Shown: positions 38,165 to 44,109 of the stretch, piece by piece
How positions within the stretch are numbered: position 1 is the stretch's first letter
How the letters are laid out: every line of letters starts with the position of its first letter
From: a virus
IMG/VR virus record: IMGVR_UViG_3300037502_002834
Span: 1 to 44,109 of that record
Length of the DNA stretch: 44,109 nt
Direction: 5' to 3' (one strand)
The notes under the pieces: model-generated
Database searches by the model: none
Told to the model about the DNA's origin: nothing
What the model saw: only the letters and a program-made list of their open reading frames with translations
Made by a program: the position numbers and the translations under genes

Positions 38165-38618
38165 CCGCATCCGCGAGTATCTGGCCAAGAACCCGAACGC
38201 TGACGTGGCCAAGCTGGCCGAGCGATTCCAGACTGCCAAGCCGGTCATCTACAAGCTGCGCAAGGACCTGCAGGCCAAGCTGCCTGTGGAGCTGCCGCAG
38301 GAGGCACCAGTGGAGCTGACCTGGACGGCCACGGCCAACGACCACGGGGAGATCGTGGCAACGCTCACGGAACGCGGCCACCGCTACGGCAAGTTCTCTG
38401 GCCACGCCCAGGTGACGCAGGGCATCAAGCGCATCATGGCCGAGCACGCCCGAGCGAACGACAAGACCTTCACCGACAGCCAGTGGGAAGCCCTGGAGAT
38501 GATCGCGCACAAGATCGGCCGCATCGTCAACGGTGACCCGGACTACGCCGACAGTTGGATCGACATCGCCGGCTACGCCAAGCTGGTGGCTGACGAGCTG
38601 CAGGGGGTGGAGCGATGA
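38139..38618 (+). CDS. HTH plus DUF6378-like protein, 159 aa
   Basis: Residues 1-50 contain KADRIREYLAKNPNADVAKL then AERFQTAKPVIYKLRKDL, an apparent helix-turn-helix (AERF-x-x-x-x-x-x-I-Y-x-L). A linker (about 51-75) leads to a C-terminal domain with RYGKFSGHAQVTQGIKRIMA (about 87-106) and ending DSWIDIAGYAKLVADELQG, the signature I know from DUF6378, a small domain in many phages. The fusion of a DNA-binding head to DUF6378 suggests a regulator or a protein acting on DNA. AAGGAG lies before ATG 38139. The gene ends in a 4-base overlap with the next. Confidence 0.7.
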   Translation: MKPKKTKADRIREYLAKNPNADVAKLAERFQTAKPVIYKLRKDLQAKLPVELPQEAPVELTWTATANDHGEIVATLTERGHRYGKFSGHAQVTQGIKRIMAEHARANDKTFTDSQWEALEMIAHKIGRIVNGDPDYADSWIDIAGYAKLVADELQGVER

Positions 38619-39001
38619 TAGGCCCCCAAGACTTCCGGGCACAGGAAAGGTACGCTCCCTACCTGTCCCAGCAGACCGAAACCGAGCGCCGCATGAACAT
38701 CGGACCGCAGGCACCGCACGGCCTCACCCGAGACCCGGGCCCGCGCTTGGGCTGCGGCATCGAGTTCCAGATGGAGCGCCTGGCCAAGAACGTTGCGGCT
38801 ATGGAAGAGCGGTTCCACGCCCTGGCCATGAAGCTCGGGCCGCTGACGCGGCCGCTGCCGGAGCCGACTGAAGTGTCGAAGGACACGGGCTACTCCACAC
38901 CTGCGCAGTCGCCGCTGGCGGATCAGGTTGCACGGCTCACGGACCAGATCGAGCGCCTGAACAACGGCATGGCCTACCTGACCGACGGGGTGGACCTATG
39001 A
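38615..39001 (+). CDS. Hypothetical protein, 128 aa
   Basis: ATG 38615 overlaps the previous stop (ATGA). The product is helical with QDFRAQERYAPYLSQQTETE (about 5-24) and ends in a coiled-coil segment PLADQVARLTDQIERLNNGM (about 99-118). The middle is Pro/Arg-rich. I do not recognise a family. It follows the HTH/DUF6378 gene and overlaps the next by 4 bases, so it is part of the same operon. Coiled-coil ends suggest oligomerisation. Confidence 0.55.
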   Translation: MIGPQDFRAQERYAPYLSQQTETERRMNIGPQAPHGLTRDPGPRLGCGIEFQMERLAKNVAAMEERFHALAMKLGPLTRPLPEPTEVSKDTGYSTPAQSPLADQVARLTDQIERLNNGMAYLTDGVDL

Positions 39002-39498
39002 GCCGCCTCAACGATCACGCATGGCTGGAGTTCAAGGCCGCAGGCTGGCTCGACGAGGACGGCCGTTTCAAGGACGACATGCAGGAGGCCATCTGCACGC
39101 ACGTCCTGAAGCTGCTGGAAGTCTTCGCCGAGGAGGGCCACAGCGGCAGCACCGCGCCCTACGCCGCCAACATGTTCAAGACCCTGGCCATGTTCGAACC
39201 TATCGCCCCGCTGACAGGGGAGGACTGGGAGTGGACCGAGGTGGGCACCGGCGTATTCCAGAACAAGCGCTGCAGCCGCGTCTTCAAGCAGGCCGACCGC
39301 TTTGATGGCCAGGCTTACGACCTGGAAGGCAAGGTCTTCTACGAGTGGCACGAGCGCGAGCTTGAGCCCGATGAGGCTGGGTACCCAGGCAAGACCCGGT
39401 ACAAGTCGCACTACACCAGCCGCGACAGCATGGTGCCCATCACTTTTCCCTACAAGCCCATCCACAACTACGTCGAACGTCCATCGGAGGCGACATGA
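38998..39498 (+). CDS. Conserved phage protein, 166 aa
   Basis: The product has HVLKLLEVFAEEGHSGSTAP (about 36-55), then YAANMFKTLAMFEPIAPLTG, EDWEWTEVGTGVFQNKRCSR (about 77-96) and ends SHYTSRDSMVPITFPYKP-like. The set 'E-G-H-S-G-S-x-x-P-Y-x-x-x-x-F-x-x-L-x-x-F-E-P-x-x-P-L-T-G-x-x-x-E-W-x-E-V' with 'Q-N-x-R-C-x-x-V-F' is a widely distributed phage family without known function. The gene overlaps both neighbours by 4 bases. The conserved GHSGS and Q-N-x-R-C blocks suggest a binding or enzymatic role; nothing further is visible. Confidence 0.7.
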   Translation: MSRLNDHAWLEFKAAGWLDEDGRFKDDMQEAICTHVLKLLEVFAEEGHSGSTAPYAANMFKTLAMFEPIAPLTGEDWEWTEVGTGVFQNKRCSRVFKQADRFDGQAYDLEGKVFYEWHERELEPDEAGYPGKTRYKSHYTSRDSMVPITFPYKPIHNYVERPSEAT

Positions 39499-39845
39499 GC
39501 TTCAAAATGCCTGAGAAGTTCCGAGTCAAGCTCTCCGGCTACGCCGAGGGCGACGCGGGCAACGGAGCCTTCGTGGTCAAGCTCAAGCACAGCCAGGTGG
39601 TCTTCGTTCTTGCCAGCGATGGCGCAGGCTGGGAGCACGTGAGCGTGAGCCGCAAGGACCGCTGCCCGACCTGGGAAGAGATGTGCCAGGTCAAAGACCT
39701 CTTCTGGGACGACGAGGACGTGGTCATGCAGTTCCACGTGCCATCCAAGGACCACGTCAACAACCATCCATACTGCCTGCACCTGTGGCGGCCTGTTGGC
39801 CAAAACGTGCTGCGGCCGGATCGCATCATGGTGGGGTTCAAATGA
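39495..39845 (+). CDS. Conserved phage protein, 116 aa
   Basis: The product has FRVKLSGYAEGDAGNGAFVV (about 8-27), KLKHSQVVFVLASDGAGWEH, and then SRKDRCPTWEEMCQVKDLFW (about 53-72), followed by VVMQFHVPSKDHVNNHPYCL (about 77-96) and HLWRP. The 'C-P-x-W-x-E-M-x-x-V-K-D-x-F-W-x-x-x-E-x-V-x-Q-x-H-P/V-x-x-x-x-Y-V/N-N-x-H-x-x-x-L-H-L-W-R' pattern is a widespread small family in bacteriophages and prophages, function unknown. ATG overlaps the preceding stop. The last bases overlap the Ntn-hydrolase gene by 4. Confidence 0.75.
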   Translation: MSFKMPEKFRVKLSGYAEGDAGNGAFVVKLKHSQVVFVLASDGAGWEHVSVSRKDRCPTWEEMCQVKDLFWDDEDVVMQFHVPSKDHVNNHPYCLHLWRPVGQNVLRPDRIMVGFK

Positions 39846-40300
39846 CCGTCATCATCTGGGATCACAAGAACGGTCAGCTCGGCGCTGACAAGCAGGCGAC
39901 ACAGAGTGACCTGGTGCGTCGCGTGACCAAAATCCGCCGCATCAACGGCCACCTGTGCGCAGCGGCCGGGGACTGGGACCTGGCGCAGGAGATGTTTCAC
40001 TGGTTCGAGCAAGGGGCCGAGCCTGGCAAGGAGCCTGCTTGCATGCGCAACAAGGACGACTGGGTGGCCTTTCTGGTCATCACGCCGGACAAGCGTGTGC
40101 TGAAGTACGAGAGGAGTCCGTACCCAATGGACTTCACCGAGGCCGCACGCAGTGACGGCTGGTACGCCTTTGGTTCTGGTCGCGACTTTGCCATTGGTGC
40201 GATGGCCGGCGGCGCAGACATCCACACCGCCCTGGAGATCGTCAGTCGGTACAGCACCGGCTGCGGCATGGGCGCAGATATTTTGTCTTTGGTCGAATAA
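39842..40300 (+). CDS. Proteasome/HslV-like Ntn-hydrolase, 152 aa
   Basis: ATG 39842 overlaps the previous stop (ATGA). After removal of Met1 the protein would begin TVIIWDHKNGQLGADKQATQ, which lines up with the start of HslV and proteasome beta subunits, where Thr1 is the nucleophile. D16 in GADKQAT and K30 in VTKIRRI match the catalytic Asp17/Lys33 partners (numbered here with Met1). GHLCAAAGDWDLAQEMFHWF (about 35-54), then VITPDKRVLKYERS and FGSGRDFAIGAMAGGADIHT (about 111-130), match the S-G-x-D-x-A-x-G-A-x-x-A-G loop. No unfoldase (HslU/ClpX) is present in the window, so partner or substrate is unknown. It may cleave small peptides or act as an adaptor. Confidence 0.75.
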   Translation: MTVIIWDHKNGQLGADKQATQSDLVRRVTKIRRINGHLCAAAGDWDLAQEMFHWFEQGAEPGKEPACMRNKDDWVAFLVITPDKRVLKYERSPYPMDFTEAARSDGWYAFGSGRDFAIGAMAGGADIHTALEIVSRYSTGCGMGADILSLVE

Positions 40301-40305
40301 AGTAC

Positions 40306-40336
40306 TTGACAGGTACTTCGCGGTACCTGCTAAAAT
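40306..40336 (+). promoter_or_regulatory. sigma70-like promoter with embedded operator
   Basis: Perfect -35 TTGACA (40306-40311) precedes an extended -10 TGC-TAAAAT (40328-40336); the spacer is 19 bases, long but compensated by the extended element. An inverted repeat AGGTAC (40311-40316) / GTACCT (40323-40328) with a 6-base centre lies between the two boxes, a typical operator position. GTACTT is also repeated directly just upstream. GAAAGGAG precedes ATG 40366. This is the best promoter in the window. Confidence 0.65.
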
Positions 40337-40365
40337 CAACTTGCCAACTTAGAAAGGAGAAAGGC

Positions 40366-40566
40366 ATGAACTTCAGTCTCAACATCCATCGGGTGACCGA
40401 CATCATTGTCGGACCTGCCAAGGTGCAGGGTAACGGCGCAGGCTACGGGAACTACGCCACACGGACCATCGAGATCAAGACGCCGGAAGGCGACTTCGAG
40501 CTCACGCTGTTCTCTGAGCACGTGGGTGAGGATCACGAGGGCGAGCTGCTGCAGGTGAAGTCATGA
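40366..40566 (+). CDS. Small beta protein, 66 aa
   Basis: ATG 40366 has GAAAGGAGAAA just before it and is the first gene behind the operator-bearing promoter. The product has NIHRVTDIIVGPAKVQGNGA (about 6-25), YATRTIEIKTPEGDFELTLF (about 30-49) and an acidic end. It resembles small beta-sheet proteins known from phage early regions, 'T-R-x-I-x-I-x-T-x-x-G-x-F-E-L-T-L-F'. Function unknown. A 4-base overlap links it to the next gene. As first gene of the early operon it could be a host takeover factor. Confidence 0.65.
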   Translation: MNFSLNIHRVTDIIVGPAKVQGNGAGYGNYATRTIEIKTPEGDFELTLFSEHVGEDHEGELLQVKS

Positions 40567-40850
40567 GCAAGCACACACCCGGGCCGTGGAACCTTTACCC
40601 CAACAACGCCAGCGATTGGGTTGTACGAAAGATGTTTCCGGACGGACAGGAGTCGCACGAGATTGCTCGCTGCCAAAGCGGGATGGATAACGCCCGTCTG
40701 ATCGCAGCCGCGCCTGAGCTGCTGGAGGCCCTGAAAATGGCGGTGAGTGCCCTTGAGCGATCAGATTACATCCAGATGGATGGGGACAGCGTTGATGTGA
40801 TTGACGTCTCTCGCGCCGCCATCGCCAAAGCAGTGGGGGAGAAGTCATGA
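40563..40850 (+). CDS. Conserved phage protein 'HTPGPW', 95 aa
   Basis: The start MSKHTPGPWNLYPNNASDWV and the block DNARLIAAAPELLEALKMAV (about 42-61) are the diagnostic pattern of a very widespread small phage/prophage protein: 'H-T-P-G-P-W ... N-A-R-L-I-A-A-A-P-E-L-L-E-A-L'. The fold is a beta N-terminus with a long helix. No biochemical function is established. ATG overlaps the previous stop (ATGA) and the end overlaps the next start. Confidence 0.85.
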   Translation: MSKHTPGPWNLYPNNASDWVVRKMFPDGQESHEIARCQSGMDNARLIAAAPELLEALKMAVSALERSDYIQMDGDSVDVIDVSRAAIAKAVGEKS

Positions 40851-41167
40851 GCATGAACACACCCTTCCATCTGCGCCAGCGGGAGTTCAACGCATTCAAC
40901 GCGGCCAACCCGGCCGTGTGGGAGTACTTTGAGCGCTTCACGCTGGAGGCTATCAACGCCGGCCATCGCAAGATCAGCCATTGGCTCATCATCAACCGCA
41001 TCCGCTGGGAGGTGATGATCACCACCACCGGCTCGGACTACAAGATCAGCAACGACCACATCGCGTTCTACGCGCGCTTGTTCGTGAAGGTGCACCCGCA
41101 GTACCGGTTCATCTTCAACCTCAAGCGCATGCGTGACGAACCATGGCACGGGGATATGCCGCTATGA
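40847..41167 (+). CDS. Conserved phage protein, 106 aa
   Basis: The product has EFNAFNAANPAVWEYFERFT (about 13-32), LEAINAGHRKISHWLIINRI then RWEVMITTTGSDYKISNDHI (about 53-72) and AFYARLFVKVHPQYRFIFNL. The sequence 'F-x-x-A-N-P-x-V-x-x-x-F-x-R-F-x-x-x-A-x-x-x-G ... R-W-E/H-x-x-x-x-T-T-G-x-x-x-K-I/L-x-N-x-H-x-A-F-Y-A-R' is a common family in phages of many hosts, probably a small DNA- or protein-binding module; no function is proven. Overlaps both neighbours by 4 bases. Confidence 0.8.
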   Translation: MSMNTPFHLRQREFNAFNAANPAVWEYFERFTLEAINAGHRKISHWLIINRIRWEVMITTTGSDYKISNDHIAFYARLFVKVHPQYRFIFNLKRMRDEPWHGDMPL

Positions 41168-41853
41168 GCCCGCTGATCCAGGAGATGGTGAGCCTCGAAC
41201 CCGAAGAGGCTATCAACTATCAGTGGTTCGACATGACCGCTGTTTACCGCCACGAGCAGCACATCAGTGGCGAGCTCCTGGAGCGGCCGCTGCCCTTCCC
41301 CAAGACCGCGCTAGTGTGCGGGTACGAGGGCAAGAAGGTGCTGATCCTGGCCAACCGTGTGGGCACGGTGACTGCGGTGGTGGGCTGGCAGTTCCACGGC
41401 AAGTCCTATCACCCGACCGTGCCGTTCACCTTCATCGTCACCCCCGACGGTGTCAAGGTGCGGCACGAAGACGGCACCAAGTTTGACTACCGCACCAGTC
41501 CCGCCACCGGCGTGCTGGCCTTCATCTGCGCGTTTCTTGAGTCCCTGGACGTGGCCCCCGCCACGGGCTACACGCCGCTCAAGCGCGCGAACTGGGCCAA
41601 GAAAATCCGCCAGGGCAAGGTCCCGTCCTACGACTGGACCACGGTGGTGATCGAGCCACGCCGACCACGGTCCGAGGACCAAGGTGGCACGCACGCGAGC
41701 CCGCGCTGGCACGAGCGCCGTGGGCATTGGCGCACGCTCAAGTCTGGCAAGCAGGTGTGGGTGAAGAACTGCGAGGTCGGGGACAAGGCGCGTGGCGCGG
41801 TGTTCCACGACTACAAGATCAACGAGAAGGCCTTTGCGCCGGAGACGACATGA
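41164..41853 (+). CDS. Conserved phage protein, 229 aa
   Basis: I take ATG 41164 (ATGA overlap with the preceding stop) over ATG 41143. The N-terminal half is globular with EEAINYQWFDMTAVYRHEQH (about 13-32) and ALVCGYEGKKVLILANRVGT (about 49-68). The C-terminal half has RTSPATGVLAFICAFLESLD (about 109-128), and then a basic block HASPRWHERRGHWRTLKSGK (about 179-198) followed by QVWVKNCEVGDKARGAVFHD. The last block is shared by many phage proteins ('H-W-R-x-L-K-S-G-K-x-V-W-V-x-x-C-x-V-G-D'). A zinc or nucleic-acid contact is possible. Length varies in this family. Function unknown. Confidence 0.7.
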   Translation: MSPLIQEMVSLEPEEAINYQWFDMTAVYRHEQHISGELLERPLPFPKTALVCGYEGKKVLILANRVGTVTAVVGWQFHGKSYHPTVPFTFIVTPDGVKVRHEDGTKFDYRTSPATGVLAFICAFLESLDVAPATGYTPLKRANWAKKIRQGKVPSYDWTTVVIEPRRPRSEDQGGTHASPRWHERRGHWRTLKSGKQVWVKNCEVGDKARGAVFHDYKINEKAFAPETT

Positions 41854-42080
41854 TTCGACTGACTTACACACACTTTTGCGACCTGTGCCGGCGGGAGATT
41901 GACTCGGAAACATATGAGTGCTCAAACCATCTCACTGGCGTGTTCCCACGGCCCCACAACCATTACACCTACCAGATAGGCTACGTGGCGGAGATGTGCA
42001 ATGAATGCGCTGCGCCCATCATGCAGGCCCGTGACGCGGCCATTGAGCAGTGGAAGGAGGGCCAGCATGGACAAGGATGA
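41850..42080 (+). CDS. Cys-rich small protein (Zn-finger-like), 76 aa
   Basis: ATG 41850 overlaps the previous stop (ATGA), with GGAG 6 bases before. Two C-x2-C pairs, C10-x2-C13 in THFCDLCRREID and C46-x2-C49 in EMCNECAAPIMQ, together with the intervening Tyr/His-rich segment, suggest one zinc site. Proteins of this small kind are frequent in phage early regions and may hold host proteins. No recognisable family beyond a zinc finger-like pattern. The 3' end overlaps the next gene by 14 bases. Confidence 0.65.
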   Translation: MIRLTYTHFCDLCRREIDSETYECSNHLTGVFPRPHNHYTYQIGYVAEMCNECAAPIMQARDAAIEQWKEGQHGQG

Positions 42081-42276
42081 AACACCAGTGTTCAGTGTCC
42101 ACGGACCACGGATCAAGACCCGCAAGCCGCGCACGCTGATTGCCGCCTCGGTGGTCTCGCAAGAGGCCTTCATCGAGATCGACAGCACCCACATGAGCCA
42201 GGACTTCCTGATGAAGCTGATGTACCACGTCGGCCAGGGCAACATCCGGGTGAAGATCGCGGAGGTGCTGCAATGA
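42067..42276 (+). CDS. Hypothetical protein, 69 aa
   Basis: ATG 42067 is behind GGAGG. The product has FSVHGPRIKTRKPRTLIAAS (about 10-29), then VVSQEAFIEIDSTHMSQDFL (about 30-49) and MKLMYHVGQGNIRVKIAEVL. The basic head and alternating beta/helix suggest a small alpha/beta protein. I do not recognise the family. Start and stop overlap its neighbours (14 and 4 bases), consistent with a real gene in a compact operon. Confidence 0.55.
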   Translation: MDKDETPVFSVHGPRIKTRKPRTLIAASVVSQEAFIEIDSTHMSQDFLMKLMYHVGQGNIRVKIAEVLQ

Positions 42277-42542
42277 CCGAGTTCGACGCTACCTGCTGCG
42301 GCATCCCCTGCATCATCCGCGTGACCTACTGGGAGCCCTACGTCCCGGCCAAGGTGAGCGGCCCGCCCGAGAACTGCTACCCAGCGGAGGGCGGCTGCGG
42401 GGACTGGGAAATCCTCGACCGCAGGGGTCGACCCGCGCCGTGGCTGGAGAAGAAGCTGCAGGGCAATCGCGCCGAATGCGAGCGCCTGGAGCAAGAAGTT
42501 TTTGAACACATGGAGAACCAAACCGATGACTACTACGACTGA
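42273..42542 (+). CDS. Conserved Cys-containing phage protein, 89 aa
   Basis: The product has DATCCGIPCIIRVTYWEPYV (about 5-24), then GPPENCYPAEGGCGDWEILD (about 30-49) and RRGRPAPWLEKKL. This 'C-G-I-P-C-x-I-x-V-T-x-x-x-P-x-x-P-A-x-x-x-G-P-P-E-N-C-x-P-A-E' is a well conserved small family in phages. The Cys residues may bind metal or be reduced; nothing is established. It lies in the compact gene group and overlaps both neighbours. Confidence 0.75.
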   Translation: MTEFDATCCGIPCIIRVTYWEPYVPAKVSGPPENCYPAEGGCGDWEILDRRGRPAPWLEKKLQGNRAECERLEQEVFEHMENQTDDYYD

Positions 42543-42864
42543 AACCCCCATCGTGATCACCGAGATCACGCCTGTGAGCGAGAGCAAGAAGCGCCCGCGC
42601 CGCACGTACAAGGATGTCGAAAGCGGAGCCTACCGCCGTGGCTGGCAGGAAGGCCGCGAAGCGGCACGCCAGGAGTATGAGGAGGCCTACCGGCTGCTGT
42701 CCAAGCACGATAGCGCAACGCTGTTGGAAGTGCACGCCCTGCGCGAGCAGTTGGCCAACATCTCCCTGCGCCGCCTGGCCTGGCAGCGGATCAAAGGACT
42801 CTTCGCCGGCTACGGCCGCTCGCAGAGCAACAACGAGCTGTTCGATGATTGGGACAAAAAATGA
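42526..42864 (+). CDS. Hypothetical protein, 112 aa
   Basis: ATG 42526 is chosen over an in-frame ATG 42502, because GGAG lies 9 bases before it. The N-terminus is Thr-rich (MTTTTETPIVITEITPVSES), the middle is basic (KKRPRRTYKDVESGAYRRGW, about 21-40), and a coiled-coil helix follows with QEYEEAYRLLSKHDSATLLE (about 48-67). A Gly-aromatic turn ends it (FAGYGRSQSN). The R-R-T-Y-x-D-V-E-x-G-A-Y-R-x-G-W-x-E-G piece suggests a short DNA/RNA contact. No family is recognised. Confidence 0.55.
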   Translation: MTTTTETPIVITEITPVSESKKRPRRTYKDVESGAYRRGWQEGREAARQEYEEAYRLLSKHDSATLLEVHALREQLANISLRRLAWQRIKGLFAGYGRSQSNNELFDDWDKK

Positions 42865-43106
42865 CTGAGGACCGCGAGTACATCGTGAACATGCACAACC
42901 TGGCGGTTCACGAGATGTACAAGAAGCTGCAGGTGATCGTGGAGAGCTACGATGGTCCGGTGGTGGTCAACACCCTGCTGATCGTCCTGGCCATGTGCGG
43001 GCAGCAAAGCGGCATGCCCGACGAGCAGTTCAAGGCCTTCGTGGTCAAAGAGCTGGACCGACTGATGTTGATCGGAAAGGAGCAAGGCGATGAGCCAACC
43101 CAATGA
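42861..43106 (+). CDS. Small helical phage protein, 81 aa
   Basis: ATG 42861 overlaps the previous stop (ATGA) but has no strong ribosome site of its own, so it is probably coupled. The product is helical with VNMHNLAVHEMYKKLQVIVE (about 8-27) and VVVNTLLIVLAMCGQQSGMP (about 33-52). The latter is moderately hydrophobic but too polar at its ends to be a sure membrane segment. It ends EQGDEPTQ. Overlaps the next gene by 17 bases. Function unknown. Confidence 0.6.
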   Translation: MTEDREYIVNMHNLAVHEMYKKLQVIVESYDGPVVVNTLLIVLAMCGQQSGMPDEQFKAFVVKELDRLMLIGKEQGDEPTQ

Positions 43107-43812
43107 CTGCAAACACGACTGGCACTTCAATGCCAATCTGTCCGAGGGGCTGCGCTGCGCACGGTGTGGCGCGGAGACCGGACCACGGGGCTACGACGAG
43201 CTGGTGCAAGACCTGCTGACCGTGGGCCAGGCCTGGATGAAGGATGGCGAGCGCATCGACCCAAACAGCGTCTACAGCGTGCCCACGGAGACCTTAGGAC
43301 CGTACACGATCCACGGGCCCACCGCGCCGCCGAACATCCACTTCTACGGTGGCCATGACCCAAAGGTGGAAATCCTGCGTTTGTCCAAAGACGGTATTTG
43401 GGCCAACCCGGACGTTCCCTGCGACGACGCTGCCAAGAAGGTCTTGGAGGCGGTGGATGTCTACCTCAAGGTGATGGTGGAAAAGGCCGTGATCGCCGCG
43501 CAGGCCTGGATACCCGTGACCGAGCGCCTACCCAAGCCTGGGAAGTACGTGCTCGCCGTCTTCCGCTACAGCACTGGCAAGCAGCAGGTGATCCGAGCGA
43601 TGCACGCTCCACCCAAAACCCTGAGCGAGGAGGACTACGGGGAGTTCCTCACGGACCCCGACTACGACGAAGCCACCGACACCACGTACTGGCCAGAAGG
43701 CTGGTACGAGTGCAACGAGAACGAGGAAACGCACTGGCAAGTGCACGAGGAAGTGACACACTGGATGCCCTTACCGGAGGTACCCCCATGCCTGACATCA
43801 ACGACCTGCTGA
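43090..43812 (+). CDS. Zn-knuckle plus DUF551-type protein, 240 aa
   Basis: AAAGGAG precedes ATG 43090 at about 7 bases. N-terminally there is C-x-H-D-W-H then C-x2-C (HDWHFNANLSEGLRCARCGA, about 9-28), a small knuckle. The middle has VEILRLSKDGIWANPDVPCD (about 92-111) and a helix. The C-terminal part is DUF551: W-I-P-V-T-E-R-L-P (about 139-147), GKYVLAVFRYSTGKQQV and VTHWMPLPEVPP (about 223-234). This combination is a common phage mosaic of short modules. Function is not known. It overlaps the next gene by 25 bases. Confidence 0.7.
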   Translation: MSQPNDCKHDWHFNANLSEGLRCARCGAETGPRGYDELVQDLLTVGQAWMKDGERIDPNSVYSVPTETLGPYTIHGPTAPPNIHFYGGHDPKVEILRLSKDGIWANPDVPCDDAAKKVLEAVDVYLKVMVEKAVIAAQAWIPVTERLPKPGKYVLAVFRYSTGKQQVIRAMHAPPKTLSEEDYGEFLTDPDYDEATDTTYWPEGWYECNENEETHWQVHEEVTHWMPLPEVPPCLTSTTC

Positions 43813-43997
43813 TCGACGCCGAGAAAGTGATGCGCCAGTGCCAACGCGGCACAAGGAACTACCAGGAAGCCAACGACCTGCACGCACAGTGCTATGGGAC
43901 CATCGGAGCCCTGATGCTAGAGCTCAAAGCCATGATCGTGCTCCACGGACCACGGACTGACAGCGCGCAGCAGGACCTTTTCGGAGACAGCAAATGA
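43788..43997 (+). CDS. Small helical protein, 69 aa
   Basis: ATG 43788 lies within the end of the previous gene, behind GGAGG. The product has LLIDAEKVMRQCQRGTRNYQ (about 7-26), then EANDLHAQCYGTIGALMLEL (about 27-46) and AMIVLHGPRTDSA-like tail. It is mostly helix with two Cys residues too far apart for a zinc knuckle. The 4-base overlap with the next gene supports translation. I recognise no family. Confidence 0.6.
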   Translation: MPDINDLLIDAEKVMRQCQRGTRNYQEANDLHAQCYGTIGALMLELKAMIVLHGPRTDSAQQDLFGDSK

Positions 43998-44109
43998 CAG
44001 CCATCTTCCCCGACCCCCGAGAGGACAGCAAGCTCTTCCCGCCCCACGGCCCGCTTGCGCCACACCGCTGCGCGATCTGCAACGGCCGGTTCGAGGTGGG
44101 ACAGCAGTT
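43994..44109 (+). CDS. Partial Cys-containing small phage protein
   Basis: ATG 43994 overlaps the previous stop (ATGA); the gene runs out of the window after 38 complete codons. The visible part is MTAIFPDPREDSKLFPPHGP, then LAPHRCAICNGRFEVG, with a C-x2-C pair (CAIC) that could start a zinc site. The missing 3' end prevents a family call. Confidence 0.6.
   Translation, partial: MTAIFPDPREDSKLFPPHGPLAPHRCAICNGRFEVGQQ

Noticed and set aside
1-44109. Lysogeny module
   Set aside because: No integrase, excisionase or CI-like repressor could be recognised in the window; the rest of the genome is not visible, so a temperate lifestyle is neither shown nor excluded.

Overview
The window reads as one side of a tailed double-stranded DNA phage genome (Caudoviricetes), most likely a short-tailed podovirus. 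The evidence is an HK97-fold-type major capsid protein, two head-tail adaptor-like proteins, a large nozzle-like protein, a long trimeric-type tail fibre and a run of four very large Ala/Gln/Gly-rich internal virion proteins. There is no sheath, baseplate or typical tape-measure gene. The high-GC coding, strong AGGAG ribosome sites and sigma70-like promoters suggest a high-GC proteobacterial host, possibly Burkholderiales. The host is an inference from composition only. Terminase and portal are not in the window and presumably lie outside it. I see no integrase, repressor cassette, phage RNA polymerase, tRNA gene or CRISPR.

Layout. 1-4100: head region with the end of a scaffold/protease-type gene, a decoration-like protein, the major capsid protein, a strong terminator, small structural proteins and two odd Lys/Met/Gly-rich miniproteins. 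4100-6057: adaptor/connector genes. 6058-6651: a free-standing HNH/NUMOD3 homing endonuclease. 6648-11143: tail appendage genes, including a protein built from seven 22-residue repeats and an 895-residue tail fibre whose distal half has different base composition. 11198-12980: small proteins, two holin-like proteins and a GH24 endolysin. 12990-16318: small basic DUF proteins, the nozzle-like protein and two tail surface proteins. 16427-26884: four giant virion proteins, probably ejected with the DNA.

26850-28981 lies on the minus strand: a RecB/Cas4-like nuclease and an SNF2 helicase, convergent with the virion genes and divergent from the replication genes. 29066-35971 is the replication module: small proteins, a putative ssDNA-binding protein, an elaborate structured intergenic element, an archaeo-eukaryotic (TOTE-type) primase, a UvrD-like helicase and a family A DNA polymerase. 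The last four genes are chained by 4-base start/stop overlaps. A very clear terminator follows the polymerase.

36068-44109 is an accessory/early-type region of tightly overlapping small genes: an AT-hook plus ribbon-helix-helix DNA-binding protein, a GNAT-like acetyltransferase, an HTH/DUF6378-like protein, a proteasome-like Ntn-hydrolase, several Cys-rich possible zinc proteins and a DUF551-type protein. Its promoters resemble sigma70 sites, and one carries an inverted repeat between -35 and -10. Many genes in the 29-44 kb half share an extended AGAAAGGAGAAA ribosome site.
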